Notes under the pieces: model-generated
Told to the model about the DNA's origin: nothing
The model's input: only the letters and a program-made list of their open reading frames with translations
Database searches by the model: none
Position numbers and translations under genes: made by a program
NCBI RefSeq assembly: GCF_004104355.1
Contig: NZ_RJLM01000002.1
Location: forward strand, 125,168 to 189,167
Reading direction: 5' to 3'
Length of the DNA stretch: 64,000 nt
DNA from: Photobacterium chitinilyticum
GTDB taxonomy: Bacteria > Pseudomonadota > Gammaproteobacteria > Enterobacterales > Vibrionaceae
In this document: positions 26,364 to 34,876 of the stretch, one piece after another
How the letters are laid out: every line of letters begins with the position of its first letter
How positions within the stretch are numbered: position 1 is the first letter of the stretch

Positions 26364-28019
26364 ATGAAAAAAATCGTTTTATCGGCTCTCGCACTTGCAG
26401 TTGCTACCGGATGCACAGCCCAAAATTCTTCTGTCCAAGAGCCATCACATGAATGGGTTCAAGATCAGGAATATAACCTAACCATTCTTCATACCAATGA
26501 TAACCATGGCAACTTCTGGCAAAACAAATACGGCGAACGCGGTATGGCAGCTCGCGCCACACTGATTAAGCAAATTCGATCAGAAGTAGAAGGTGAAGGT
26601 GGTTCTGTTCTTCTTCTCTCTGGTGGTGATATCAACACCGGCGTTCCTGAGTCAGATCTTCAAGATGCAGAGCCAGATTTCATTGGTATGAACATGCTAG
26701 GTTACGATGCAATGGCCGTCGGTAACCACGAGTTTGATAACCCGCTTGATGTGTTGGCAAAACAAGAAGGATGGGCTGAATTTCCATTCCTTGCCGCTAA
26801 CATCTACAAAGACGGCGAACGTATGTTCGATGCTTACAAAGTCTTTGATAAACAAGGTATTAAAATCGCCGTTATCGGCCTGACGACTGAAGATACAGCG
26901 AAAATCGGTAACCCGGAATATGTCGGCGCTGTTGAGTTCAAAGATCCTAAAGAAGAAGCAAAGAAAGTTATCGCTGAGCTGAAAAGCAAGTACAACCCTG
27001 ATGTGATCATTGCCGCTACCCATATGGGCCATTACCAAGATGGTCAGCACGGTTCAAATGCGGCAGGTGATGTGAAACTAGCCCGTTATTTGAACGAAGG
27101 CGATCTGGATATGATCGTTGGCGGTCACTCACAAGAGCCAGTCTGTATGGAAGGCGCAAACGAGTATGCCTCATTCAAAGCAGGCGATACCTGTAAGCCA
27201 GATGTACAAAATGGCACCACAATTGTTCAGGCACACGAGTGGGGCAAGTATGTGGGTCGTGCTGACTACACATTCAAAAACGGTGAGTTCACATTAAAGT
27301 CTTACGACTTAATCCCTGTTAACTTGAAGAAAAAAATCAAAGTTGACGGTAAAAAAGTTCGTGTCTTCATCCAAGATGAAATCTCCCAAGACGAAACCGT
27401 CTTCAACACACTGAAACCTTTCCAGGACAAAGGCCAGGAAGCACTAAGTGTGAAAATCGGTTCTTCAAACGGTGATCTTATCGGTGAACGTAAGATCGTT
27501 CGTAACAACCAGACAAACCTTGGTCGTCTAATCGCTACTGCTCATATGGAGCGCGCCAAAGCTGACTTCGGCGTAATGAACTCAGGTGGTGTGCGTGCTT
27601 CTATCGCAGGTGGTGATATCACCTATAAAGATGTTCTGACTGTACAGCCGTTCGGCAATATCGTGACTTATGTCGATATGACAGGTACCGAAATTCAGGA
27701 CTACCTGGATGTTGTCGGTACGAAAACTAAAGATTCAGGTGCTTACGCTCAGTTCGCAGGTCTTACTATGACAGTCAATGGCGACACCGTTTCTGATGTT
27801 AAAATTAGCGGTAAAGCCCTGAACGAAAAAGAAACTTACCGTTTCACCATTCCTTCTTTCAACGCTGCTGGCGGTGACGGTTACCCGAACATCACTCAGC
27901 ACCCTGCATTTGTAAACACAGGTTATGTTGACGCTGAAGTACTTAAAGATTTCATCGAATCTAAAGGTGCTGTTGACGTTACTGCATTCCAGCCAAATGG
28001 CGAAATTGTTTATAAGTAA
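26364..28019 (+). CDS. ushA: 5'-nucleotidase/UDP-sugar hydrolase lipoprotein (UshA/NutA type)
   Basis: A 551-residue lipoprotein: the signal ends with VATGC. The N-terminal calcineurin-like domain has LHTNDNHGNFW, GGDINTG and VGNHEFDN (metal ligands), plus GGHSQEP; the C-terminal domain has NSGGVRASI and the substrate stack FNAAGGDGY. Family members release phosphate from extracellular nucleotides, as NutA does in Vibrio parahaemolyticus. ATG 26364 is preferred over 26352 because GAGG lies six bases upstream. Together with the two nucleases downstream it suggests breakdown of external DNA and uptake of phosphate and nucleosides. Confidence 0.86.
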   Translation: MKKIVLSALALAVATGCTAQNSSVQEPSHEWVQDQEYNLTILHTNDNHGNFWQNKYGERGMAARATLIKQIRSEVEGEGGSVLLLSGGDINTGVPESDLQDAEPDFIGMNMLGYDAMAVGNHEFDNPLDVLAKQEGWAEFPFLAANIYKDGERMFDAYKVFDKQGIKIAVIGLTTEDTAKIGNPEYVGAVEFKDPKEEAKKVIAELKSKYNPDVIIAATHMGHYQDGQHGSNAAGDVKLARYLNEGDLDMIVGGHSQEPVCMEGANEYASFKAGDTCKPDVQNGTTIVQAHEWGKYVGRADYTFKNGEFTLKSYDLIPVNLKKKIKVDGKKVRVFIQDEISQDETVFNTLKPFQDKGQEALSVKIGSSNGDLIGERKIVRNNQTNLGRLIATAHMERAKADFGVMNSGGVRASIAGGDITYKDVLTVQPFGNIVTYVDMTGTEIQDYLDVVGTKTKDSGAYAQFAGLTMTVNGDTVSDVKISGKALNEKETYRFTIPSFNAAGGDGYPNITQHPAFVNTGYVDAEVLKDFIESKGAVDVTAFQPNGEIVYK

Positions 28020-28031
28020 GTATGGATTTAT

Positions 28032-28059
28032 GCCCTGTTAAGGATAGCAGGGCTTCTTT
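28032..28059 (+). terminator. Weak terminator between nucleotidase and nuclease
   Basis: GCCCTGTTA pairs with TAGCAGGGC (one G-T wobble) around a four-base loop, then TTCTTTA. Short T-run; it may allow partial read-through to the nuclease gene. Confidence 0.55.
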
Positions 28060-28071
28060 AGGATAAAAATA

Positions 28072-31000
28072 ATGAAAAAATCAATTCTAGCACTATCCAT
28101 CGGTGCTGCTGTTTCATACGGTGCTCAGGCAAATATCATCATCTCTGAGACTACTGAAAGCTCCGGATTTAATAAAGCCATTGAAATTGCGAATACAGGT
28201 ACTGATACAATTCCGCTAACAGGCTACTCATTAGTTAAAGCTTCTAACGGCGGAGGCTCTTGGGGTGAGCCTATTGATTTAAGTGCATATACGTTAGCAC
28301 CTAACGAAACACTTGTTATTGTTCACAATAGTACGCAAGAAGGAAAAATATCTGATGAACTACTCGCTGCAGCAGACATCCGTGATGGCAGCGTTGCCAA
28401 CTTCAACGGTGATGATGCTTTAGCACTACTAAAAAATGGCGTTGAACACGACGTCATGGGCAAGAAAGATGTACAAGAAAACTATAATAAAGATGTAACG
28501 TTACGCCGTGTAGATACAACGCCTTCTGCAGTATATGATGCGTCTAAGTTTTCTACTCATGATGGTAGCGATCACAGCAATTTTGGTAAATTCAGTAACG
28601 AACCTACGCCTCCCCCTGTAGCAACACCATCAACAATTCAGGAAATTCAAGGCCAGAGCTGGTCATCAACAATTGATGGTATTGATGTACCAAACAAAGT
28701 TTATGAATCAGCGAGTTACCACGAAGTAACAGGCGTTGTCACCGCTATTCAAAAAACAGCACTAGGAAGTGATCTTAAAGTCGGTTTCTTCATGCAGGCC
28801 CCAAGTGATAGTGACGCACTAACTTCCGACGGTATCTTTGTTGAAACAAGCAATATCTCAGATCTTTCTGTCGGTTCTGCTGTTACCGTTGTTGCAAAAG
28901 TTAAAGAAGACTACGGCTGGACAAAGCTTGTTAAAGTTGACTCTGTAAAAGTGACAGGCTCAGAAACAGCGCCAGCAGCAACGACTCTACGTGTTCTTGA
29001 TTCAGACAAAGAAGACTTTGATTTCACACTAGAACGCCACGAAGGCATGTTGATTCAATTCAACAAAGACTCTGACATGCGTGTCAGCCGTACCTTCGGC
29101 TTCGACTATGGTCCGAAACGCAACAACATGGTGGTTTCTAATGGTCAGGTGAACCTGCATCCAAACCAAAATAATGCACCTGTTGTTCATGACAGAACAA
29201 TCGATACTGCCCCAGAAAGACAAACCGACTGCAACAAAGACAAGCGTATTATTGTTGAGTCTTTCGAAGCTGTTACAAAAGGTACTCACATTCCTTGGTA
29301 TCCAGACTTTGGTAAAGAAAGTGCAGTACCAATGCCAGATGGCAGCACAACTTCTGATGATTACGTTCGTATCGGTGATGTTCTTGACGGCTTCGAGGGC
29401 GTAGTAAGTTATTCCTACGGCGAATACCGCTTCTATGTCACCAACACAGTGACAAAAGATAACTTCGCTCGTGAAAGCTCCGAGCGCACACAAGCACCAG
29501 TACTAAAGGAAGGCGGAAACCTTCGTGTGGCTACCTTCAACGTTCTGAACTACTTCAACTCACCGTTTGGTGGCGACTGTAACCCAACAGACCCAAGCGA
29601 TAGAGACTCTGTTTCAGGGGGAAGCTGCAGTAATCGTGGAGCAGCATCAGAACAAGAGTTTCAGTTACAGGGCGATAAAATTGCTCGAGCAATTATTGCA
29701 GTCAATGCTGACATCGTCGGTCTGATGGAAATCGAAAACAACGGCTTTGGTGAAAAGTCTGCTGTTGCACACTTAGTTGCCAAAATTAATAACCTCATTG
29801 ATGATGAAAAAGATCACTACTCGTACGTTGCCGATAAAGATGGCAGTCAATACGTCGGTTCTGATGCGATTGCCAGTCAGGTTATCTTCAAAGAAAGCAA
29901 AGTTTCTCTAGATACTTATCGTCTAATTGAAATGCCAGAACAACATGCACCTAAAACTGACGGTGAAAGCGGAGATAACTATCAACGTGATACCATCACG
30001 CCAACATTCAAAATCAACGGAACAGAAGAAAAAATTACTGTCGCTGTTAACCACCTAAAATCAAAAGGGTCTAAATGTTGGGAAGACGCTGCACCTGTCG
30101 CCGAAGGCGGTCAGGCTGGTAAAGACCCTGACAAACAAGGTTCTTGTGAAAACTTCCGTGTATCAGCGGCTTTCCACCTAGGTCAAGAGCTAAGCAAGAT
30201 CGATGGTTCCAAGCTAATTCTTGGTGACTTAAATTCTTACGGTAACGAAGATCCAATCATGGTTCTGACTAACCGCGATAACGCACCTCAAGATCATGTA
30301 ATCAAATCTGCACGTAATACGTATATTGGTGGTGATAAAGACGTACTGGGAACACCGCTACACGGTGATGAGGGTGCTGTAATTACCGATTCTTATGGTT
30401 ATGTTAACATTGTTCGTCAGCTTCACCCTGATTCATACAGCTACTCCTACAACGATGAAGTTGGCACACTCGACTACATCCTTGTTACGCCAGAGCTTGT
30501 GGGTAAAGTAATCGATGCAACCGACTGGAACATCAACGCTGGCGAATCGACTCTATTCCAATATGCAGATAAAAATAACTGTCTGGATGGCGAGTGCTCA
30601 ACACGATTCAAAGATATGTACCGTGCTTCGGATCACGATCCAGCGATTGTTGTTCTTAACTTCGACGGTTCCGTTGTTCCACCACTAGACCCATGTGATG
30701 ATCCAAATGATGACTCATGTGTGCCTTGGACTCCAATTGGCCCAAGCGATCCTATTGACCCACTAGACCCATGTGATGATCCAAATGACGACTCATGTGT
30801 GCCTTGGACTCCAATTGGCCCAAGCGATCCTATTGACCCAACAGAACCACCGGTTGAAATTACTCCACCATCTAATCCAGTAAATCCGCCAGCAGATTTG
30901 CCTGAGATTCCATCTGCACCTGTTGTTGGCGAACCGATTAAGGTTATGTTCGACTTAACAAATATCAATGGCACCCAGCTTCATGCCGGTGACAAAGCTG

Positions 31001-31344
31001 TACTGAACATCGCCAAGATCAGCGCGTTCAAAGCGGCTGTTGCAGGGGCTGATACCAACACAGTGATTCTAACAAAAGCAATCATTGAGCAAGGCTGGGT
31101 CGAGCTTGAAGGTGATATTTCTGAGGCCGGTGAATTCAAGATGACGAAACAAATCATCGATGGAGTAACAGGTCTGCCAACCTATACTTCTCCGGCAGAG
31201 ACTATCAAAGTTGCCGAGAAAAACGATGACAAAACTCAGCCAGTTGATTCTAACCCTGGCCACAGCCACGGTGGTTCAACCGGTCTGTTCGGTCTATTGT
31301 CACTACTAGGTCTTGGTTTCTTCCGTCGCAAGATGAACAAATAA
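28072..31344 (+). CDS. ExeM/NucH-type extracellular endonuclease with GlyGly-CTERM
   Basis: A 1090-residue secreted nuclease. Order: signal peptide (ends AQAN), lamin-tail-like domain (about 22-180, NIIISETTESSGFNKAIEI), an OB-fold-like stretch (about 185-300), then the endonuclease/exonuclease/phosphatase domain (about 480-860) with LRVATFNVLNYF, GLMEIENNGFG, LGDLNSY and RASDHDPAIVVL. A Pro/Asp-rich linker with two 26-residue repeats follows, then an Ig-like region, and the C-terminal tripartite signal GGSTGLFGLLSLLGL plus RRKMNK, a GlyGly-CTERM tag cut by rhombosortase for surface release through type II secretion. It degrades extracellular or biofilm DNA. Larger than ExeM of Shewanella because of the added C-terminal part. 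Confidence 0.87.
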   Translation: MKKSILALSIGAAVSYGAQANIIISETTESSGFNKAIEIANTGTDTIPLTGYSLVKASNGGGSWGEPIDLSAYTLAPNETLVIVHNSTQEGKISDELLAAADIRDGSVANFNGDDALALLKNGVEHDVMGKKDVQENYNKDVTLRRVDTTPSAVYDASKFSTHDGSDHSNFGKFSNEPTPPPVATPSTIQEIQGQSWSSTIDGIDVPNKVYESASYHEVTGVVTAIQKTALGSDLKVGFFMQAPSDSDALTSDGIFVETSNISDLSVGSAVTVVAKVKEDYGWTKLVKVDSVKVTGSETAPAATTLRVLDSDKEDFDFTLERHEGMLIQFNKDSDMRVSRTFGFDYGPKRNNMVVSNGQVNLHPNQNNAPVVHDRTIDTAPERQTDCNKDKRIIVESFEAVTKGTHIPWYPDFGKESAVPMPDGSTTSDDYVRIGDVLDGFEGVVSYSYGEYRFYVTNTVTKDNFARESSERTQAPVLKEGGNLRVATFNVLNYFNSPFGGDCNPTDPSDRDSVSGGSCSNRGAASEQEFQLQGDKIARAIIAVNADIVGLMEIENNGFGEKSAVAHLVAKINNLIDDEKDHYSYVADKDGSQYVGSDAIASQVIFKESKVSLDTYRLIEMPEQHAPKTDGESGDNYQRDTITPTFKINGTEEKITVAVNHLKSKGSKCWEDAAPVAEGGQAGKDPDKQGSCENFRVSAAFHLGQELSKIDGSKLILGDLNSYGNEDPIMVLTNRDNAPQDHVIKSARNTYIGGDKDVLGTPLHGDEGAVITDSYGYVNIVRQLHPDSYSYSYNDEVGTLDYILVTPELVGKVIDATDWNINAGESTLFQYADKNNCLDGECSTRFKDMYRASDHDPAIVVLNFDGSVVPPLDPCDDPNDDSCVPWTPIGPSDPIDPLDPCDDPNDDSCVPWTPIGPSDPIDPTEPPVEITPPSNPVNPPADLPEIPSAPVVGEPIKVMFDLTNINGTQLHAGDKAVLNIAKISAFKAAVAGADTNTVILTKAIIEQGWVELEGDISEAGEFKMTKQIIDGVTGLPTYTSPAETIKVAEKNDDKTQPVDSNPGHSHGGSTGLFGLLSLLGLGFFRRKMNK
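30682..30837 (+). repeat. Two tandem 78-bp repeats inside the nuclease gene
   Basis: Units 30682-30759 and 30760-30837 differ at one silent position (GAT versus GAC). Each encodes 26 residues beginning PLDPCDDPNDDSC and containing VPWTPIGPSDPID (the second copy ends before a Thr). The paired Cys in each unit may form a disulfide in the linker. Confidence 0.9.
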
Positions 31345-31361
31345 CTCAAACCTAGCTAATC

Positions 31362-31391
31362 AAGGGAGGCTTTCAATGCCTCCCTTTTTTC
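31362..31391 (+). terminator. Terminator of the ExeM-type nuclease gene
   Basis: AAGGGAGGC and GCCTCCCTT form a perfect 9-bp stem with loop TTTCAAT, followed by a T-run. Confidence 0.88.
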
Positions 31392-31403
31392 TGAGACTAA
31401 GAT

Positions 31404-32285
31404 ATGAAAAAGACACTGCTCGCTATACTGACCCTCTCTTGTTTCAGCGCCAACGCAGCTTATGTTCAGGCTGATGACCCGCACGTTGTCGCACCGTTTT
31501 CTGTTACTTGTAAAACTAAGCAAGTGGCGCCACCGGTTAATCCGGGCGACATTAACAACCCAGACGGTTACTACAATTTAGCGCTGAACAAAACGGGTGA
31601 CGAGCTAAAGAGTACGCTTAACATCATCATCTCGACCGGTATAGCCAAGCTTCCCTACTCTTCTTCTTCGTTTGATGTATGGGATGCATTAGATATTACC
31701 GATGAAGACCCTAACAACTCAGATAACGTTATTCTTATCTACACTGGGCGCTCACAAGCGAAAGGGCAAAAAACCGGACAGGGCAACCTCGGGCGTGATA
31801 ACTGGAACCGAGAACACTCCTACCCTAAGTCCAATGGCGGCTTCAATGACAGAGGTGCTTATGGGTATACCGATATTCACCACCTTCGTCCATCCGACGA
31901 AAGCGTAAACTCAACGCGTGGTAACCTAGAATACGACTATAGCGATAAGCCTGTCGCCGAAGCACCTGAAAACCGCTACGACTCCGATTCATTTGAACCG
32001 CGCGACGCCGTAAAAGGTGATGTGGCGCGTATGATGTTCTACATGGCGACCCGCTATGAAGGCAAGGACAGTATCACGCCGGATTTGGAACTGGTACCAA
32101 GCATTTCCAACAATGGTACAGCTCTAGGTAATGTTTGCTCCTTGCTTCAGTGGAACCAGCTTGATCCTGTAGATGATTTTGAGTCAAACAGAAATACTAA
32201 AATCCAAAAGATTCAAGGAAATAGAAACCCATTCGTTGATAACCCTCAATGGGCAGACGAAATCTTTGCCAAGGATTGTAAATAA
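31404..32285 (+). CDS. Endonuclease I family periplasmic/secreted nuclease
   Basis: A 293-residue protein with a signal peptide ending SANA. The core has NREHSYPKSNGGF, DIHHLRPSDESVNSTRGN and GDVARMMFYMATRY, all hallmarks of the EndA/Dns/VvnA non-specific nucleases, including the His-metal finger. Family members cut both DNA and RNA; in vibrios Dns limits natural transformation and provides phosphate. The N-terminal insert around CKTKQVAPPVNPGDINNP is longer than in compact EndA. It follows the ExeM terminator by about 15 bases, so it has its own promoter or depends on read-through. Confidence 0.9.
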   Translation: MKKTLLAILTLSCFSANAAYVQADDPHVVAPFSVTCKTKQVAPPVNPGDINNPDGYYNLALNKTGDELKSTLNIIISTGIAKLPYSSSSFDVWDALDITDEDPNNSDNVILIYTGRSQAKGQKTGQGNLGRDNWNREHSYPKSNGGFNDRGAYGYTDIHHLRPSDESVNSTRGNLEYDYSDKPVAEAPENRYDSDSFEPRDAVKGDVARMMFYMATRYEGKDSITPDLELVPSISNNGTALGNVCSLLQWNQLDPVDDFESNRNTKIQKIQGNRNPFVDNPQWADEIFAKDCK

Positions 32286-32290
32286 CAAAA

Positions 32291-32321
32291 ATAAAGGTCA
32301 ACGCAAGTTGACCTTTATTTC
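32291..32321. terminator. Bidirectional terminator
   Basis: ATAAAGGTCAAC and GTTGACCTTTAT form a perfect 12-bp stem with loop GCAA. T-rich tracts follow on both strands, so it ends both the endonuclease I transcript and the leftward small lipoprotein transcript. Confidence 0.88.
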
Positions 32322-32351
32322 ATCATGCTACGCTATAGAAAAAGTACGAGA

Positions 32352-32498
32352 TCAGATACGATCTGTATCTCTAATCATCTCTTTATCACGGTCTTGTCTA
32401 TCAGCATACTCATCATCGACGGTCGGTTGATAAGAAAGCTCATCTGTGGAGCTGCACCCTAGTAATGTTAATCCGAACAGTAAAATTATTATTCTCAT
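32352..32498 (-). CDS. 48-residue small lipoprotein
   Basis: A short gene that is easily overlooked. Translation gives a hydrophobic signal (MRIIILLFGLTLLGC) with lipobox LLGC, then a hydrophilic, charged mature part with DDEYADRQDRDKEM. AAAGGA lies about seven bases before the ATG, and a bidirectional terminator follows 31 bases after the stop, so the whole unit looks real. The mature peptide would be only 34 residues and highly acidic. No family is recognised. Its closeness to the endonuclease I gene may be accidental. Confidence 0.7.
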   Translation of the reverse strand: MRIIILLFGLTLLGCSSTDELSYQPTVDDEYADRQDRDKEMIRDTDRI

Positions 32499-32934
32499 AT
32501 CACATCCTTTTCTACCTATGGCAACATAATCCTAGTACATTAGTCTGATTTATCCACACAATAACCATCAACATAGAAACAAATACGGTTTTATATAATA
32601 AAATACAATTTATTATTTATTGAATAGATCATAAAAAGGAGGATACAGTGCTAATTAATTAATGACTTACTATTTTCAGACCGGGTGCATCCTTGCTAGC
32701 TACATTCTTTAATGCCTAATTATATCTATTTGTTTTTAGAGGCATTTAACTATACCCCTTTCACTATTCTTCGCTTTCACCCACAGACACAACAAGCCTC
32801 GCATAACTATTGCTTACTCAAAATGTTACCCTGTTATGATGATAGAGTTGGCAAATAAAACCGTATTCATTCGCCCTATTAATAAACGGAAGTATATCAA
32901 CTGGCAACTGGCATATTTAACGAAGGAGGTAACC
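32499..32934. other. Gene-free stretch before the serine hydrolase
   Basis: About 430 bases. An ORF extends back to 32836, but the strong GGAGG at 32925-32929 puts the hydrolase start at 32935, so this part is leader. The left end should hold the promoter of the small lipoprotein. I see no other gene or repeat. Confidence 0.5.
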
Positions 32935-34143
32935 ATGAAAAAGGTATTTGGCTCCGCCAGTATAATACTACTATTCATTTTCGGCGCTTCTATTTTTTAT
33001 AAAACTGAACTGTTACAGCTCTATCATACTGTTAGATTATTCGACCATGATGTGGTCGTTGGGAACTTTTCCAACATGAAACGGCTGGCTCCCACAAAGA
33101 CCATTGCACCTTCCGGTACCATTGACAAGCTCGGGCAACATCCCTTCCCTCTACCTCGGCACTTTACCTATAACAACCAGACAATTGACATGCAGCACTG
33201 GATTGAAGGCTCAAGTACTACCGCTCTGATCGTCTTGAAGGAAAACAACATTACCTTTGAAAAATACTACCAAGGCACCGATGAGTTTGACCAAAGGATC
33301 TCCTGGTCAATGGCCAAATCATTTCTCAGTGCTATTTTCGGCGTTGCTGTCGAAGAAGGACTCATTCCTGATTTAAGTGAACCCGTTACACAATACGTTC
33401 CCAGTTTAATCGGATCGGGCTACGACGGTGTAAGCATTAAAAATGTGCTGCAGATGTCCAGTGGTATTTATTTCAATGAAGACTATAGCGACTTTGGCAG
33501 TGATATTAACCGGATGGGACGACTCATGGCTTTTGGCGGTAGTTTTGATGAATTCGCAACCACACTGACTCGTGTTCGAGAACAAGGAACTTATATGTCG
33601 TATGTCAGTATGGATAGTCATGTCGTTGGTATGGTACTTCGGGCAGCGACGGGAATGAATATCGAAGACTATTTTGATGAAAAACTATGGTCAAAATTAA
33701 ATACTGAACGCGAAGCTATCTATATCACCGACAGCACCGGAGAGCCGATGGTATTGGGAGGGTTAAACCTGATAAGCCGCGATTATCTTCGCCTGGGTAA
33801 ACTCTATCGCGACGACGGCCGACTCGATAACGAACAAATTATTCCCGCCCGCTGGATTGAGGACAGTATAACGCCTGATGCTCCCCATTTGATGCCAGGA
33901 AAAAGAAACAGTGCCGATACCCATTGGGGATATGGCTATCAATGGTGGATACCTGAAAACGCCAATGAAGAGTTTCTGGCGATTGGAATATATGGCCAAT
34001 ATATTTATATCAATCGCCTAGCGAATGTCGTCATTGTTAAAAATAGCGCCGATCTCGAATTTATGGCCAACGGTTATGAAAGCATGGATTATGCTCTAGC
34101 CGCATTTAGGGTTATCGCTCATTCATTATCTGACAAGCCATAA
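32935..34143 (+). CDS. Serine hydrolase of the class C beta-lactamase/NylB-like family
   Basis: A 402-residue protein with an N-terminal hydrophobic anchor (about residues 5-20). The catalytic S-x-x-K is SMAK in SWSMAKSFLSAIFG; the second motif is YVS within TYMSYVSMDSHVVG, and the C-terminal HWGYGYQWW replaces KTG, typical of esterase-like or 6-aminohexanoate-dimer-hydrolase-like members. It is likely an envelope esterase, amidase or peptidase, not a resistance beta-lactamase. The ATG at 32935 is decided by GAAGGAGG five bases upstream; the longer ORF start would add 33 residues without a signal. Confidence 0.8.
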   Translation: MKKVFGSASIILLFIFGASIFYKTELLQLYHTVRLFDHDVVVGNFSNMKRLAPTKTIAPSGTIDKLGQHPFPLPRHFTYNNQTIDMQHWIEGSSTTALIVLKENNITFEKYYQGTDEFDQRISWSMAKSFLSAIFGVAVEEGLIPDLSEPVTQYVPSLIGSGYDGVSIKNVLQMSSGIYFNEDYSDFGSDINRMGRLMAFGGSFDEFATTLTRVREQGTYMSYVSMDSHVVGMVLRAATGMNIEDYFDEKLWSKLNTEREAIYITDSTGEPMVLGGLNLISRDYLRLGKLYRDDGRLDNEQIIPARWIEDSITPDAPHLMPGKRNSADTHWGYGYQWWIPENANEEFLAIGIYGQYIYINRLANVVIVKNSADLEFMANGYESMDYALAAFRVIAHSLSDKP

Positions 34144-34167
34144 GCACATCCAGCGGCCTTGTTGAAT

Positions 34168-34746
34168 CTATGTGCAAATGTGCTCAAACAGCTGGTCGGC
34201 AAGGCTCTGAAGCGTACCTTCGGAAGGCTGGGTATGCGAAAACGTTCTAATCCCGTAGATCCCCATAACCAAAAATTGTGCCAACTGATGATGATCACGC
34301 TCTGACGATAGCTCATTGTCCTGCTGTGCTTGTTGGATTTTTGCTGCAATGGCTTCTTCCCACTGGTTAAGCATTTGGGTGATCACGTTTTCGACTTCGT
34401 CATCTTGCTTAGTAAGTTCAGTCAACGCCTTTTGTAACAAACAATCTTTGATTTCTTCTCGCTCGCACTCATCTACAACACTATCGAGATACCGTTTTAG
34501 CGCATCAAGACTTGATACTTCACCATCGAATAACGCCATAAATTCAGCTTGACGATCGGAGCGATATTGTTCAAGTGCAGCCAACAACAGTCCGCGCTTA
34601 TTATCAAATGCACAATATATTGACCCTGGGTGTAATCCCGTGGCTTTCTTGAGATCTTGCATGCTGGTTTTACTATAGCCCTTGGCGATAAATGCAGCCA
34701 TGGCAGCTCTTAATACATGCTCTCGGTCAAACTCAGCACTTCTCAT
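34168..34746 (-). CDS. TetR-family regulator beside an old yellow enzyme gene
   Basis: A 192-residue repressor. The N-terminal HTH (about residues 8-50) includes AFIAKGYSKTSMQDLKKATGL and PGSIYCAFDNKRGLLL. The ligand domain has Cys residues in DECEREEIKDCLLQKA; a Cys in a CLL motif at this place is redox or electrophile sensing in NemR-type regulators, so a similar role is plausible. The start is the ATG at 34746, where the HTH begins after a few residues; the ORF could extend further upstream but without family support. Divergent from the OYE gene, with operator-like repeats between them, so it probably represses both. Confidence 0.82.
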   Translation of the reverse strand: MRSAEFDREHVLRAAMAAFIAKGYSKTSMQDLKKATGLHPGSIYCAFDNKRGLLLAALEQYRSDRQAEFMALFDGEVSSLDALKRYLDSVVDECEREEIKDCLLQKALTELTKQDDEVENVITQMLNQWEEAIAAKIQQAQQDNELSSERDHHQLAQFLVMGIYGIRTFSHTQPSEGTLQSLADQLFEHICT

Positions 34747-34799
34747 CGGTAAACTCTTTCTAACAGCTCTATATTTCTCAATTCTACTGAATCTTGAGT

Positions 34800-34861
34800 G
34801 AACATTCAAAAAACAACTTGAATGTTCGTTCAAATAAGTCTAACTTGAACATGTATTCAAG
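34800..34861. promoter_or_regulatory. Operator region with interlocking inverted repeats
   Basis: Three overlapping or neighbouring elements share TTGAA/TTCAA half sites: a perfect 10-bp inverted repeat GAACATTCAA (34800-34809) and TTGAATGTTC (34818-34827); TTGAATGTTCGTTCAA (34818-34833); and CTTGAACATGTATTCAAG (34844-34861, six-base perfect arms). They fill the space between the TetR gene and the OYE start, the expected place for its binding sites. Confidence 0.75.
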
Positions 34862-34876
34862 AATGAGGCGAGACAC

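Noticed and set aside
30633-30974. Glycine-rich 113-residue minus-strand ORF
   Set aside because: It is the antisense of the Pro/Asp-rich repeat linker of the nuclease, which explains its repetitive composition.
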